The notes: generated by a model not told the origin, from the letters alone. Positions 7,347 through 15,469 are shown, numbered from the stretch's first letter. The stretch: 51,566 nucleotides of DNA from Candidatus Nanopelagicales bacterium (GCA_017854795.1 JAFMHB010000019.1:1-51566), one strand, 5' to 3'. Program-made: numbers and translations.

Positions 7347-8421
7347 TGTGACTCCTTCCCGCACTTCAGCGGTACGCGGTGAAGACTCACTCAATCTCGA
7401 GGCACTATTGGAATGGGCCAATGAAAGCGGCGTAGGCCTACACGGCCCGCTAGAACTATTGCAGTTTCAAGGTGGTGCCAGCAACTTGACCTACCTGGTA
7501 ACTGATTCGGCTGGAACGGCCTATGTTCTGCGGAAACCGCCACACGGCGTGAAAGCGGCGAGCGCACACGACATGGGGCGTGAAGCCCGGGTCTTAAGTG
7601 CTCTTAGTCCGGTCTTGGCAACGGCACCCAATGTGATTGCTTATTGCGAGGACAGCGAAGTGCTGGGAACGCCGTTCTACCTTATGGAATACATTGAGGG
7701 CTTCATATTAAGTACCTCTATTCCTCCTGAGCTAAATACAAGCGAGGGTGCCGTCCGACTCTTGTGCGAATCCATGGTGGACGCTTTAGCCCAACTTCAC
7801 CAAATAAATGTGTCTGAAGTGGGACTCACTGAACTTGATCGGGGTGATGGGTACGTTGATCGCCAGATTTCTGGTTGGTCCAAGCGCTACCGCGATTCGC
7901 GAACGCCCGATGTCCCTGACGCGGAGAGTCTCATGGCATGGCTGGCCAATAATCAACCACCCGATGTCGAACATTCACTCATTCATGGGGATTGGCGCTT
8001 TGACAATCTGGTCCTCGATTCACATGGTGAATTGATTGGGATCCTTGATTGGGAGATGTCAACGGTGGGCGATCCGTGCATGGACTTAGGTGCAGCGATG
8101 GCGTACTGGGTTCAGGCTGATGACGACCCGGCATTTTCGAGTTTTCGGATGCAACCCTCAGACGCTCCAGGCATGTTGACCAGGTCGGAGGTTGTTGAAC
8201 GCTACATGACATTTATGGGTGGCGAAGTAGCAGAATCATTGAGAGTTCATTGGGATTTCTATGAAATATACGGAATATTTAGACTCGCGGTGATCATCCA
8301 GCAAATTTGGGCGAGGTATCAATCCGGTGCAACGACGAATCCACGGTTTTCTGGTTTTGGTCAGGTTGTCAACATCCTGATCACGCGTGCGCAAAATAAA
8401 CTACCGAACCCAATTACATGA
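7339..8421 (+). CDS. Aminoglycoside-phosphotransferase-fold kinase, ACAD10/11-like
   Basis: The product of about 360 residues has the APH/choline-kinase fold. The catalytic loop is LIHGDWRFDNLVL and the metal-binding DFG-like motif is GILDWEMSTVGDPCMDLG. The N-lobe shows GGASNLTYLV and the nucleotide-anchoring LRKPP. This exact motif set is that of the family similar to the N-terminal half of human ACAD10/11, which phosphorylates hydroxyacyl-CoA derivatives; it is not a drug-resistance enzyme type. GTG 7339 overlaps the upstream stop by eight bases; GTG 7348 just after that stop is equally possible, and neither has a ribosome site. The nearby crotonase hints at fatty or hydroxy acid metabolism. 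Confidence 0.82.
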   Translation: MNSVTPSRTSAVRGEDSLNLEALLEWANESGVGLHGPLELLQFQGGASNLTYLVTDSAGTAYVLRKPPHGVKAASAHDMGREARVLSALSPVLATAPNVIAYCEDSEVLGTPFYLMEYIEGFILSTSIPPELNTSEGAVRLLCESMVDALAQLHQINVSEVGLTELDRGDGYVDRQISGWSKRYRDSRTPDVPDAESLMAWLANNQPPDVEHSLIHGDWRFDNLVLDSHGELIGILDWEMSTVGDPCMDLGAAMAYWVQADDDPAFSSFRMQPSDAPGMLTRSEVVERYMTFMGGEVAESLRVHWDFYEIYGIFRLAVIIQQIWARYQSGATTNPRFSGFGQVVNILITRAQNKLPNPIT

Positions 8422-8438
8422 AAAAAATATCCTGCATC

Positions 8439-8444
8439 TAGTAT
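8439..8444 (+). promoter_or_regulatory. Leaderless -10 box of sbtA
   Basis: TAGTAT ends six bases before ATG 8451, with no ribosome site between. The gene therefore has its own promoter in the 29-base gap after the phosphotransferase gene. Confidence 0.5.
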
Positions 8445-8450
8445 TTGGCC

Positions 8451-9443
8451 ATGGACTTCACCTCCTCACTGGCACAGGCAGGAACTAATTTTGTTTCAGT
8501 TCCCGTATTAGCATTCCTTCTTGGCCTAATTTCTGTCGCCTTGAAAGCTGACCTCCGCTTACCCGACGCCGTTTATCAAGCCACTTCCATTTACCTCTTG
8601 TTCGCAATTGGTCTCAAAGGTGGTGTTGCCCTTCGCGCGGCTGATCCAGCGGAAGTACTTGCCCCCATTGGAGTCGCCCTACTTCTGGGTGTAGTCATAC
8701 CCCTAATCGCTTTTGCTGTGTTGAGATACGTGACAAATCTCAATCCAGTAGATCGAGGCGCAATGGCGGCTCATTACGGATCAACATCGCTGGTGACGTT
8801 TACCGCAGCAATCGTGTTCCTTGAAAGTCTCGATATTGCATTTGAAGGATTCATGCCGACCCTGCTTACCGTCTTGGAGATTCCTGGAATCATTGTCGGA
8901 CTTCTCCTTGCCGGCCGGTATCTCAGCCGAAATGAATCAAGTTCACAACAGGATGGATGGATTCGGGAGATTATCTTTGGTAAATCGATCCTTCTTCTCG
9001 GGGGAGGACTCATTATTGGATTTCTCACGGGAACGCAAGGCTACGAAAGGGTTGAACCATTTTTCGGTTCCTTATTCACCGGCGTTCTTGCACTCTTCCT
9101 TCTCGAACTCGGAGTACTCGCTGGCCGTCGAATTGGATCGGTGCGAGAAGCAGGTATCGGGCTGATCGCTTTTGCCACCGTATTCCCCTTATTCGCGGGG
9201 ACCCTGGGAATCATTGGTGGCTATATAGCCGGTCTATCGGTTGGCGGGGCAATGATCCTTGGAGTCTTGTGCGCGAGTGCGTCTTACATTGCTGCTCCAG
9301 CCGCCGTGCGATTAGCATTGCCAACAGCAAATCCAGGTATTACATTGACCGCTAGTTTGGGAATCACGTTCCCATTTAATTTGATCCTCGGAATCCCCAT
9401 CTACCTATTCATTGCCCAATCCCTCGAGGGGTGGTTTGCGTGA
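8451..9443 (+). CDS. sbtA: Sodium-dependent bicarbonate transporter
   Basis: The 330-residue membrane protein belongs to the SbtA family, first known from cyanobacterial carbon-concentrating systems, where it imports bicarbonate with sodium. It has about ten helices. Family traits are the early ALKADLRLPD loop, the conserved AAHYGSTSLVTFTAA segment (residues about 104-118) and the matching APAAVRLALPTANP in the second half, reflecting the inverted repeat. A TTG at 8445 is in frame, but ATG 8451 fits the -10 box. The GTG of the next gene overlaps the stop, so SbtB is made with it. In a heterotroph the bicarbonate would serve anaplerotic carboxylation. Confidence 0.92.
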   Translation: MDFTSSLAQAGTNFVSVPVLAFLLGLISVALKADLRLPDAVYQATSIYLLFAIGLKGGVALRAADPAEVLAPIGVALLLGVVIPLIAFAVLRYVTNLNPVDRGAMAAHYGSTSLVTFTAAIVFLESLDIAFEGFMPTLLTVLEIPGIIVGLLLAGRYLSRNESSSQQDGWIREIIFGKSILLLGGGLIIGFLTGTQGYERVEPFFGSLFTGVLALFLLELGVLAGRRIGSVREAGIGLIAFATVFPLFAGTLGIIGGYIAGLSVGGAMILGVLCASASYIAAPAAVRLALPTANPGITLTASLGITFPFNLILGIPIYLFIAQSLEGWFA

Positions 9444-9754
9444 GCGAGAACCTACAGGCCGTAACCCTGTTAACAATTGTTGCTGAGTCACTCATTGAGA
9501 GTCGCCTTATTGAAGATCTCATTTCATGCGGTGTTATCGGATGGACCCTGACACCGGCGCGCGGAGCAGGACCGGAAAATCGACGATTGAGTGAAGTTGA
9601 AGGTGGCAACGTCAAAATCGAAGTGCTCGGATCGGAAGAGGTCACCCAAAAAGTCTGGGATCTACTAAGTAGCAAATATTTTCCGAACTACGCGGTAACC
9701 GCCTGGCAGAGTTCGGTACTTGTTTCTCGCTTGGACAGGTATCTAAACCACTAA
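9440..9754 (+). CDS. sbtB: PII-like regulator of the bicarbonate transporter
   Basis: The 104-residue protein follows sbtA with a GTGA overlap. It has a PII ferredoxin-like fold. The T-loop region TPARGAGPENR and the following EGGNVKIEVLGSEE match SbtB. SbtB binds cyclic AMP or adenine nucleotides and plugs SbtA when bicarbonate is not needed. The C-terminus ends SRLDRYLNH without the Cys-Gly redox loop present in some cyanobacterial SbtB proteins, so redox control is probably absent. The stop overlaps the convergent heliorhodopsin stop by four bases. The choice of GTG 9440 over GTG 9431 rests on the sbtA overlap. Confidence 0.88.
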   Translation: MSENLQAVTLLTIVAESLIESRLIEDLISCGVIGWTLTPARGAGPENRRLSEVEGGNVKIEVLGSEEVTQKVWDLLSSKYFPNYAVTAWQSSVLVSRLDRYLNH

Positions 9755-10506
9755 GAAGTTAACGTCCCGGCAAAAATCTGCCAAGCCAAGAGACTCTTGG
9801 CAATCAGGCTGAGGAAAATATAGGCGCGTTCGCCGTAACGGTAATTGGCCCATTTACCCACCTGCTTGTACTGCAGGTACTGGACTAAAGCGAATGAGTT
9901 GAAGAACAGGAACAGCGAGACAATAATGCCGTAAACGAATACTGGCGGTTCTACTCCAGAAGTTGACCCTGGAGCAACTACATAGATTGTGACAACGATC
10001 CACGGCACGATCCCAGCAACACAACCGAAAACAAAGGGAAGCATCCCGCCGCTACCTGGCTGTTCGTACTTCTCTTGGAGCCAGCCAAAGAGAATCATTG
10101 ATGCATTGACACCGAAAATTGCGATTAATGCTGCTATGTCAGCGATTCCGGTAATTTGCGCGATCAAAACAATCATGACCGAGGAACTGATGGAGTACTC
10201 AACCCACCGGAAATAATTGTGTTGCAGGTTCAACCCTGCGATGTATCTCTTGAAGAACAGGGGACTTGCAACCAAGAAGTGGAAAAAAGCAGAAAGCGCG
10301 AAAAATAAGGCCACTCCCCAGGCAATCGGGGAGTCAAATAACGTGACTGCGTCACTCGGAGTTGTTCCTGGTGGGCCTTCCAAGTACGTCGCTGTAATTG
10401 GCAGCGTGAAATCATTGGCCAAGATCAAAATAAGTATGAGTTGAATCAGATGTGCGAAACCCGCAATTACATTCCAGCGACGCAAACTTTGATCAGTAAT
10501 GTTCAT
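9751..10506 (-). CDS. Heliorhodopsin
   Basis: The 251-residue protein has seven membrane helices and belongs to the heliorhodopsins, retinal proteins with the N-terminus inside the cell. Key residues sit exactly four positions before their counterparts in the reference protein HeR-48C12: Glu103 (Schiff-base counterion, Glu107) in RWVEYSISSS, Lys237 (retinal lysine, Lys241) in LSLIAKSLLAWQ, His19 and His76 (inner cavity, His23 and His80) and Ser233 (Ser237). Heliorhodopsins do not pump ions in most tests and have slow photocycles, suggesting sensing or regulation. ATG 10506 overlaps the upstream permease stop as ATGA and has GAGGG as ribosome site, so its synthesis is coupled to that gene. An ATG at 10521 lies inside the upstream gene and is less likely. 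Confidence 0.96.
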   Translation of the reverse strand: MNITDQSLRRWNVIAGFAHLIQLILILILANDFTLPITATYLEGPPGTTPSDAVTLFDSPIAWGVALFFALSAFFHFLVASPLFFKRYIAGLNLQHNYFRWVEYSISSSVMIVLIAQITGIADIAALIAIFGVNASMILFGWLQEKYEQPGSGGMLPFVFGCVAGIVPWIVVTIYVVAPGSTSGVEPPVFVYGIIVSLFLFFNSFALVQYLQYKQVGKWANYRYGERAYIFLSLIAKSLLAWQIFAGTLTS

Positions 10507-11627
10507 GATTCCCTCTTCCATGTCCGTGATCGTTTTTTAATAGGTTTAGTCGATTCAATGGGTTCATCAAGTGGCACCTCGTAACGCAATTGTCTCAACT
10601 CGACGATGCTGCTCGCCATCGCAACAATTGGGACTGCGAGTAGTGCACCCGCCACTCCGAATAGTGATGCACCAAGGAGGACTGAGACGAAGGCGACGGC
10701 CGGGTGAACGTTGACCGCGCGCGCGCTAATTCTTGGTTCAATAGTGAGGTTCTCAACCTGCTGGTAAAGGATCCCCCATGCCAAGGCGATTATTCCGACC
10801 CACGCATTTCCGCTGAGTAGACCGATAAGGACGGGCAGCGCGATTGCAATGTAAGTGCCAATTGTTGGCACAAATTGGGACACGAGTCCGGTCCAGATCC
10901 CCAACGCCAACCAGGAAGGCATGCCAATGGCTAAGAAAACTATTGCCGTTGTGCTGCCATTTATTGCGGCAAGGACGACTCTGGCCGCTACGTAACTTCC
11001 CGTCTTTTCTGCAGTTACACCCCACACCTGGTCTGCAAGCGACTGAAACCTTGGAGCGAACAATGATCGGACATATCGGCGGAATCTGGGGGCATCTGCC
11101 GAAAGGTAAAAAGTAATCAGGCCGATTGTGAAGAGACCAAAAAAACCAAGTGCGAGTGAACCGAGTAACCCGAGAACACCCTGCAGCACTGTCGAGACGT
11201 ACTCCGCTGACTTTTCTGGGGTTAGATTCAATTGTTCCCAAAGATCTACAACCTCATAGCTGGAATTCGTGCGCTGGTTAAACCATGCGAGAGCGCTATC
11301 AAGGACCGCAGGCAAACTCTCGATCAATTCCGCTATTTGATTGACCAGTAGGTTTCCAAAAATGGCACTAAAGCCCACAAAGAAAATAATGATTGTGACC
11401 ATCACTGCTGCAGTAGCAAGTCCACGCTTCATGTATCGCGCGAGTCGGCCAACTGCAGGTTCCATTGCAATTGAGGCAAACCAAGCCATCAGAACAATGA
11501 AGATTACTCCGCCGCCGTCTTCCAGAAGGAATTGAAGAAGTAGCGCGATTGCGACGACTGCAAGAACAATAAAGCTGGTTCGCCATACATTTCTTGAATC
11601 GAAAACAATCGTTCTCTCATCCTTCAT
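10503..11627 (-). CDS. AI-2E family transporter (PerM/TqsA-like permease)
   Basis: The 374-residue protein has about eight membrane helices and the conserved region GMPSWLALGIWTGLVSQFVPTIGTYIA in two overlapping parts, with the late motif ENLTIEPRISARAVNVHP, both typical of the AI-2E exporter superfamily. Members transport varied cargo, including autoinducer-2, indole-like compounds or sodium for protons; the family name does not prove quorum signalling. It is the first gene of a two-gene unit with the heliorhodopsin. ATG 11627 is preceded six bases upstream by TACCCT (11634-11639 on the minus strand), so the transcript is probably leaderless. Confidence 0.85.
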   Translation of the reverse strand: MKDERTIVFDSRNVWRTSFIVLAVVAIALLLQFLLEDGGGVIFIVLMAWFASIAMEPAVGRLARYMKRGLATAAVMVTIIIFFVGFSAIFGNLLVNQIAELIESLPAVLDSALAWFNQRTNSSYEVVDLWEQLNLTPEKSAEYVSTVLQGVLGLLGSLALGFFGLFTIGLITFYLSADAPRFRRYVRSLFAPRFQSLADQVWGVTAEKTGSYVAARVVLAAINGSTTAIVFLAIGMPSWLALGIWTGLVSQFVPTIGTYIAIALPVLIGLLSGNAWVGIIALAWGILYQQVENLTIEPRISARAVNVHPAVAFVSVLLGASLFGVAGALLAVPIVAMASSIVELRQLRYEVPLDEPIESTKPIKKRSRTWKRES

Positions 11628-11633
11628 GTCGAC

Positions 11634-11639
11634 AGGGTA
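11634..11639 (-). promoter_or_regulatory. Leaderless -10 box of the AI-2E permease-heliorhodopsin unit
   Basis: TACCCT on the minus strand ends six bases before ATG 11627. The same hexamer at the same distance precedes the Bax inhibitor gene at 49369. No -35 match is clear. Confidence 0.5.
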
Positions 11640-11678
11640 CCTTCCCTGGGCGCCCTACACGCCAATCCCACAATGAAC

Positions 11679-11707
11679 TTGTCTAAATTGCGAACTGTGC
11701 TTAGGGT
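11679..11707 (+). promoter_or_regulatory. Promoter of the M23 peptidase gene
   Basis: TTGTCT (11679-11684) and TAGGGT (11702-11707) are spaced by 17 bases. The -10 box ends six bases before ATG 11714, which predicts a leaderless transcript. Confidence 0.55.
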
Positions 11708-11713
11708 GTGTCA

Positions 11714-12247
11714 ATGCGTCGACTCATAACAGCGGTGTTTGCTGTCATGATTCTGGGAATGTTCCCTACTTCTGCTGGAGCAGCTCACATCCCGATGGAA
11801 AGCCCCTCGCTCACTGAAGTCCGGGCTCAGCAAGTCAAGAAGCAAAAAAAGGGAAAGGTTTGCCCGACGCGAAATTTCTGGTTAGGAGCAGGCTGGGGTG
11901 CAGATCGAGGTAAGCGTTCTCACATGGGAATGGATATGGCTGCTAAGCGTGGCACCCCAATATTTGCCGTTGAGGCTGGTCGGATCAACCGAACAAAGCG
12001 TCAATCAAATGGTGCGCTACAAATTGTGTTACGTGGGAAAAGTGGATCAATGTATTACTACGGACACATGGACAAGGTGGTAATCAAGGGTGGGCAGAAA
12101 GTAAAAAAAGGTCAAGTTATCGGAAAAATGGGCGACTCTGGTTCTCCAGGCCAAGTGCATCTGCACTTTGAATATTGGAAAAGCGGTAGAGAATCCGCGG
12201 CTATCAATCCCATTAAATTTCTCAAGCGGGTATGTAAGAGTATTTAG
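11714..12247 (+). CDS. Secreted M23 family metallopeptidase (LytM/peptidoglycan hydrolase)
   Basis: The 177-residue protein starts with a signal peptide (residues 1-23, ending TSAGAA). The catalytic domain covers about residues 55-165. Zinc ligands are His70 and Asp74 (HMGMD) and His151 in HLHFE; His118 in GHMD and His149 complete the active site, so the enzyme looks active. Such enzymes cut peptide cross-links in the cell wall. An in-frame GTG at 11708 exists, but ATG 11714 fits the promoter spacing. It is a lone gene, divergent from the heliorhodopsin unit, with 16 bases to the convergent LysE-type gene. Confidence 0.9.
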   Translation: MRRLITAVFAVMILGMFPTSAGAAHIPMESPSLTEVRAQQVKKQKKGKVCPTRNFWLGAGWGADRGKRSHMGMDMAAKRGTPIFAVEAGRINRTKRQSNGALQIVLRGKSGSMYYYGHMDKVVIKGGQKVKKGQVIGKMGDSGSPGQVHLHFEYWKSGRESAAINPIKFLKRVCKSI

Positions 12248-12263
12248 TTTCGATGCTGTGCGG

Positions 12264-12893
12264 CTAACTCACAACATGTGTGATGAACAGGATCGCAGCC
12301 GTTACTAGTAGCAAAATTCCAGAAGCAGTGAGAATGAGGCGGTAGGTCCTGGCACTCATCCGGTGAGCACTCGCCGCAAGTGCAAAGACGATAACAACTT
12401 TGGCACCTACGAGGGCAAAGTAAAACGTGAAAATAAAGGCAAAGGCTTGAGCCGGACTTTCACGCCAAAATCCAATCAAGATTGTTGATCCAGCGGTAAT
12501 CCAAAAAATCCATGGTGCAGGATTAAGAAAGTTGATCAAGACACCTTGAGCTAATACCGGAAGTTTCCGCAGCCTTGTCGATTTCTGACCGCCTATGTCA
12601 AGTTCGGAGCCACGCATCTTTTGTGCCGACCAAAGAATTTCAATTCCAAATGCGGCAACAACAATTGCCCCAACAATCCCCAGAATCGTTATGGCGACAT
12701 CAGGCAACTGGGATACGAGGGTCAGTGAAAGAAGGACAATTACCGTGTCAGACAGCAGGGGAGCAACTGCGATTCGGAGTCCGGGCCCAAGTCCGTTTCG
12801 GAGGGTGGTTGAGATTGCAAGCCCGGTGAGTGGACCGGGCGCCACACCTGAACCCAGTCCAATGCTCAGACCCGTAAATAGTGCGGTCAGCAT
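12264..12893 (-). CDS. LysE/RhtB family exporter
   Basis: The 209-residue protein has six hydrophobic helices. The N-terminal GLSIGLGSGVAPGPLTGLAI carries the GxxxGxxPGP core of the LysE translocator family, and the middle shows VLINFLNPAPWIFW, the second conserved helix. These proteins export basic or other amino acids and related small molecules; the cargo cannot be told from sequence. No neighbouring LysG-type regulator is present. Confidence 0.85.
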   Translation of the reverse strand: MLTALFTGLSIGLGSGVAPGPLTGLAISTTLRNGLGPGLRIAVAPLLSDTVIVLLSLTLVSQLPDVAITILGIVGAIVVAAFGIEILWSAQKMRGSELDIGGQKSTRLRKLPVLAQGVLINFLNPAPWIFWITAGSTILIGFWRESPAQAFAFIFTFYFALVGAKVVIVFALAASAHRMSARTYRLILTASGILLLVTAAILFITHVVS

Positions 12894-12948
12894 ATGAGCG
12901 AAATCCCGTTCACTGACCCAGTCATTGGATCAGTATGTCGAACGCACA

Positions 12949-14544
12949 CTAAATCCAGGTAGGCATCCACATGCGAAGCCTCCACTGGTCATAGGGAATG
13001 ACCTCGCCAGTCCAAATTGGGTAGAACCACCAAGCAGCTGCGATCACAGCAATCAGGTACAGCGCAACGAATGCGATAGCCCATTGTCGTTGGCGAGGAG
13101 TCTTTCTTTGGAGGAGTCGCATAATCGTAAGCGCAACTGCCATAACGACAAATGGAACATAGATCACCGTATAAAAAGTGAATATTGTTCGGTTGAGATA
13201 CAGCATCCATGGCAACCAGCCGGCAGCGATCCCGGCGAGAAGTGCCCCCGAACGCCAATCACGAGTAGCAACCCAGTGCCACAATTGATACGGGATGGCA
13301 AGTAATGCGGCCCACCAAATGATGGGGTTGCCTAGGGCCAGCACCTCTTGAGCGCAGTGATCCGTTGGGCAACCCAAACTGCCGTCTTTAATACTTTCGT
13401 AGTGAAAACTAGTTGGCCGGGTCATGAACGGCCATGAGATCGGGTTGCTTTGATAACTGTGTTCGCTATCCAGGTTCACGTGAAAGTTCCAAGCTTGACG
13501 GTGGTAGTCCAGCAGGGACCGAAGCGCATTGGGAACTAGTGAAGGGTCTTGGTAATCGGCCCACCCTCGACCCCAACCGGTTGTGCTCACAAACCATCCA
13601 CTCCACGAGAGCAAATAGATAAAGATCAGCGTGGCCAGTGAAGTGGGGACAACAATCGGTGCGCTTTTGGCGAGTGTCGCTAACCATGGTCGATTAATGC
13701 CAATCGTGCGTCGAGTTGAAACATCCCAGAGCAATGACATCAACATGAAGATCGCGATAAACCACAGCGCTGACCACTTAACACTGACGGCCAATGCAAG
13801 GAAGATGATTGCCGTAAAGCGCCAAGGGCGAATCCCAAGCCCGGGGCCAAACCCCTGAGCGAGACGTTCCCATTCTGATTTCGAATCACCACCAATGATC
13901 GCGAGTCTCCGTCGAGTGCGGTCGCGGTCAAGAACTAATGCGCCAAAACCTGCGAGAACGAAAGTGCTGAGCACCATGTCAAGTAGCGCGGTGCGGCTCA
14001 TAACAATATGGATGCCGTCGAGTGCCAAGAGCAAACCAGCAATTGCGCCGATCAGATCTGACCTCGTCATGCGGCGAACGATGCGCGCGATCATGAGAAC
14101 CGACAGGGTCCCCAATACGGCGACCGCGAATCGCCAACCGAAGGGTGAGACCCCAAAGAGATATTCGCCCGATGCAATTACCCATTTGCCCGTTGGCGGG
14201 TGCACAACGAATGACCCTTGATCAGTGAATCCCTCAACAGTTCTCCAGTTGTCACCGGCAGCCAGCATGATCGGGTCATGCTCGTCTACCGCCTTGTGCT
14301 CCACGCCAAATCGAAGTAGCGCCCAAGCATCTTTGGCGTAATAGGTTTCGTCGAACACGACCGCATTGGGTGTTCCAAGATTGACGAATCGAAGAACCCC
14401 AGCGAAGAACGCGATCACAATCGGGGCAATCCACGTTTTTATCCCAGTCAGGGGGAAGGCTGGATAAAGCCGCTCAGCGATGGTCGCGATACTTCGATCC
14501 GGAGCTGGAGAGCCAGTGAATCGCTCTCGAAGTGTGGGGGACAC
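12949..14544 (-). CDS. pmt: Dolichyl/polyprenyl-phosphate-mannose--protein mannosyltransferase
   Basis: The 531-residue membrane glycosyltransferase (GT39) transfers mannose from polyprenyl phosphate to secreted proteins. The catalytic acidic pair lies in the first outside loop, VVFDETYYAKDAW near residues 63-75. There are about ten helices, and a HPPTGKW motif follows near residue 118. It corresponds to Rv1002c, and like that gene sits divergently next to rsmI. GTG 14544 is preceded six bases upstream by TAATAT, so it is probably leaderless. Its presence predicts O-mannosylated exported proteins; the lipoproteins and Ser/Thr-rich binding proteins in this window are candidates. Confidence 0.92.
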   Translation of the reverse strand: MSPTLRERFTGSPAPDRSIATIAERLYPAFPLTGIKTWIAPIVIAFFAGVLRFVNLGTPNAVVFDETYYAKDAWALLRFGVEHKAVDEHDPIMLAAGDNWRTVEGFTDQGSFVVHPPTGKWVIASGEYLFGVSPFGWRFAVAVLGTLSVLMIARIVRRMTRSDLIGAIAGLLLALDGIHIVMSRTALLDMVLSTFVLAGFGALVLDRDRTRRRLAIIGGDSKSEWERLAQGFGPGLGIRPWRFTAIIFLALAVSVKWSALWFIAIFMLMSLLWDVSTRRTIGINRPWLATLAKSAPIVVPTSLATLIFIYLLSWSGWFVSTTGWGRGWADYQDPSLVPNALRSLLDYHRQAWNFHVNLDSEHSYQSNPISWPFMTRPTSFHYESIKDGSLGCPTDHCAQEVLALGNPIIWWAALLAIPYQLWHWVATRDWRSGALLAGIAAGWLPWMLYLNRTIFTFYTVIYVPFVVMAVALTIMRLLQRKTPRQRQWAIAFVALYLIAVIAAAWWFYPIWTGEVIPYDQWRLRMWMPTWI

Positions 14545-14563
14545 GACAACATATTAAGTCGTG
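14545..14563. promoter_or_regulatory. Shared divergent -10 region of pmt and rsmI
   Basis: The AT-rich core at 14551-14557 supplies both -10 boxes. TAATAT on the minus strand (14551-14556) ends six bases before the pmt GTG, and TATTAA on the plus strand (14552-14557) ends six bases before the rsmI ATG 14564. The start codons are only 19 bases apart. Two polymerases could not open this site at once. Confidence 0.5.
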
Positions 14564-15460
14564 ATGCACTATTGCGGAGTGCACGCGCAGAATTTGAACG
14601 AAACCGGCGGTCAACTGATATTTTCCGCCACGCCCATGGGAAATGTTGGTGACGCTTCAACCCGCCTGCTTGCTGCGATTCAGCGAGCAGATGTAATCGC
14701 GGCTGAGGACACCCGTAAATTCATGAACCTCTGCTCACGGCTCGGTATTCGCTACGACGCGAAGCTGGTTTCCAATTTCGAGGCCAATGAAACTGCTCGC
14801 GTGGAGCAGTTACTCGCGGCGGTCACTTCTGGGAGCGTTGTCCTCGTTGTCAGTGATGCTGGGATGCCTTCAGTGAGCGACCCCGGTTATAGGCTCGCGA
14901 TCGCTGCGATTGAGGCGGGAATCGACTACCAAGTATTGCCGGGACCTTCTGCCGTCTTGACTGCCCTTTTACTCTCGGGTCTACCGGCCGACAGGTTCTG
15001 TTTTGAAGGATTTCTCCCCCGAAAGAGCGGAGACCGAGTGCGCACCCTCACCCAATTAGTACAAGAACCGCGAACCATGATCTTTTTCGAAGCGCCCCAT
15101 CGCCTTGAGAAAGCCCTCAATGACATGGCGGAAATTTTTGGTCCTCAGCGAAAAGCAGCTGTTGCTAGGGAAATGACGAAGACCTACGAGGAAGTTATCC
15201 GAGGTTCATTGCAGGAACTCACGGAGTGGGCAACGGGTGAGATCAAAGGTGAGATCACACTGGTCGTCGCGGGAAGTGACACACCCGCGGGTAGCGGAGT
15301 GTCCATCCAAGAATTAGTTGAATTGGCTCAGGAACGCGTTGCTGAAGGTCAATCGACAAAAGATGCGGCTGCCGAGGTTGCCAGCAAGTTTGGACGCACC
15401 AAGCGAGAGGTATACGAAGCGGTAATCGCCGCAAAATCTGCAAGCACTCGAAAAGACTAG
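14564..15460 (+). CDS. rsmI: 16S rRNA (cytidine(1402)-2'-O)-methyltransferase
   Basis: The product of about 298 residues is a SAM-dependent tetrapyrrole-methylase-fold enzyme that methylates C1402 in the ribosomal decoding centre. Motifs are FSATPMGNVGDASTRL, ADVIAAEDTRKF, VSDAGMPSVSDPGYRL, QVLPGPSAVLTAL and IFFEAPHR, all in the family order. The start is uncertain: GTG 14561, ATG 14564 and GTG 14579 are all in frame. I chose ATG 14564 because it fits a leaderless promoter. It corresponds to Rv1003 in the conserved block. Confidence 0.93.
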   Translation: MHYCGVHAQNLNETGGQLIFSATPMGNVGDASTRLLAAIQRADVIAAEDTRKFMNLCSRLGIRYDAKLVSNFEANETARVEQLLAAVTSGSVVLVVSDAGMPSVSDPGYRLAIAAIEAGIDYQVLPGPSAVLTALLLSGLPADRFCFEGFLPRKSGDRVRTLTQLVQEPRTMIFFEAPHRLEKALNDMAEIFGPQRKAAVAREMTKTYEEVIRGSLQELTEWATGEIKGEITLVVAGSDTPAGSGVSIQELVELAQERVAEGQSTKDAAAEVASKFGRTKREVYEAVIAAKSASTRKD

Positions 15461-15463
15461 GAT
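15458..15463 (+). promoter_or_regulatory. Leaderless -10 box of metG
   Basis: TAGGAT begins one base before the end of rsmI and ends six bases before the metG ATG 15470. It gives the metG-tatD-rsmA group a promoter independent of rsmI. Confidence 0.5.
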
Positions 15464-15469
15464 TCGGGT

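Noticed and set aside
7339-8421. Aminoglycoside resistance kinase
   Set aside because: The motif set matches the ACAD10/11-like group, which is not associated with drug resistance.
10503-11627. Quorum-sensing system based on autoinducer-2
   Set aside because: The family name alone is not evidence; no luxS or lsr gene is in the window and members carry varied cargo.
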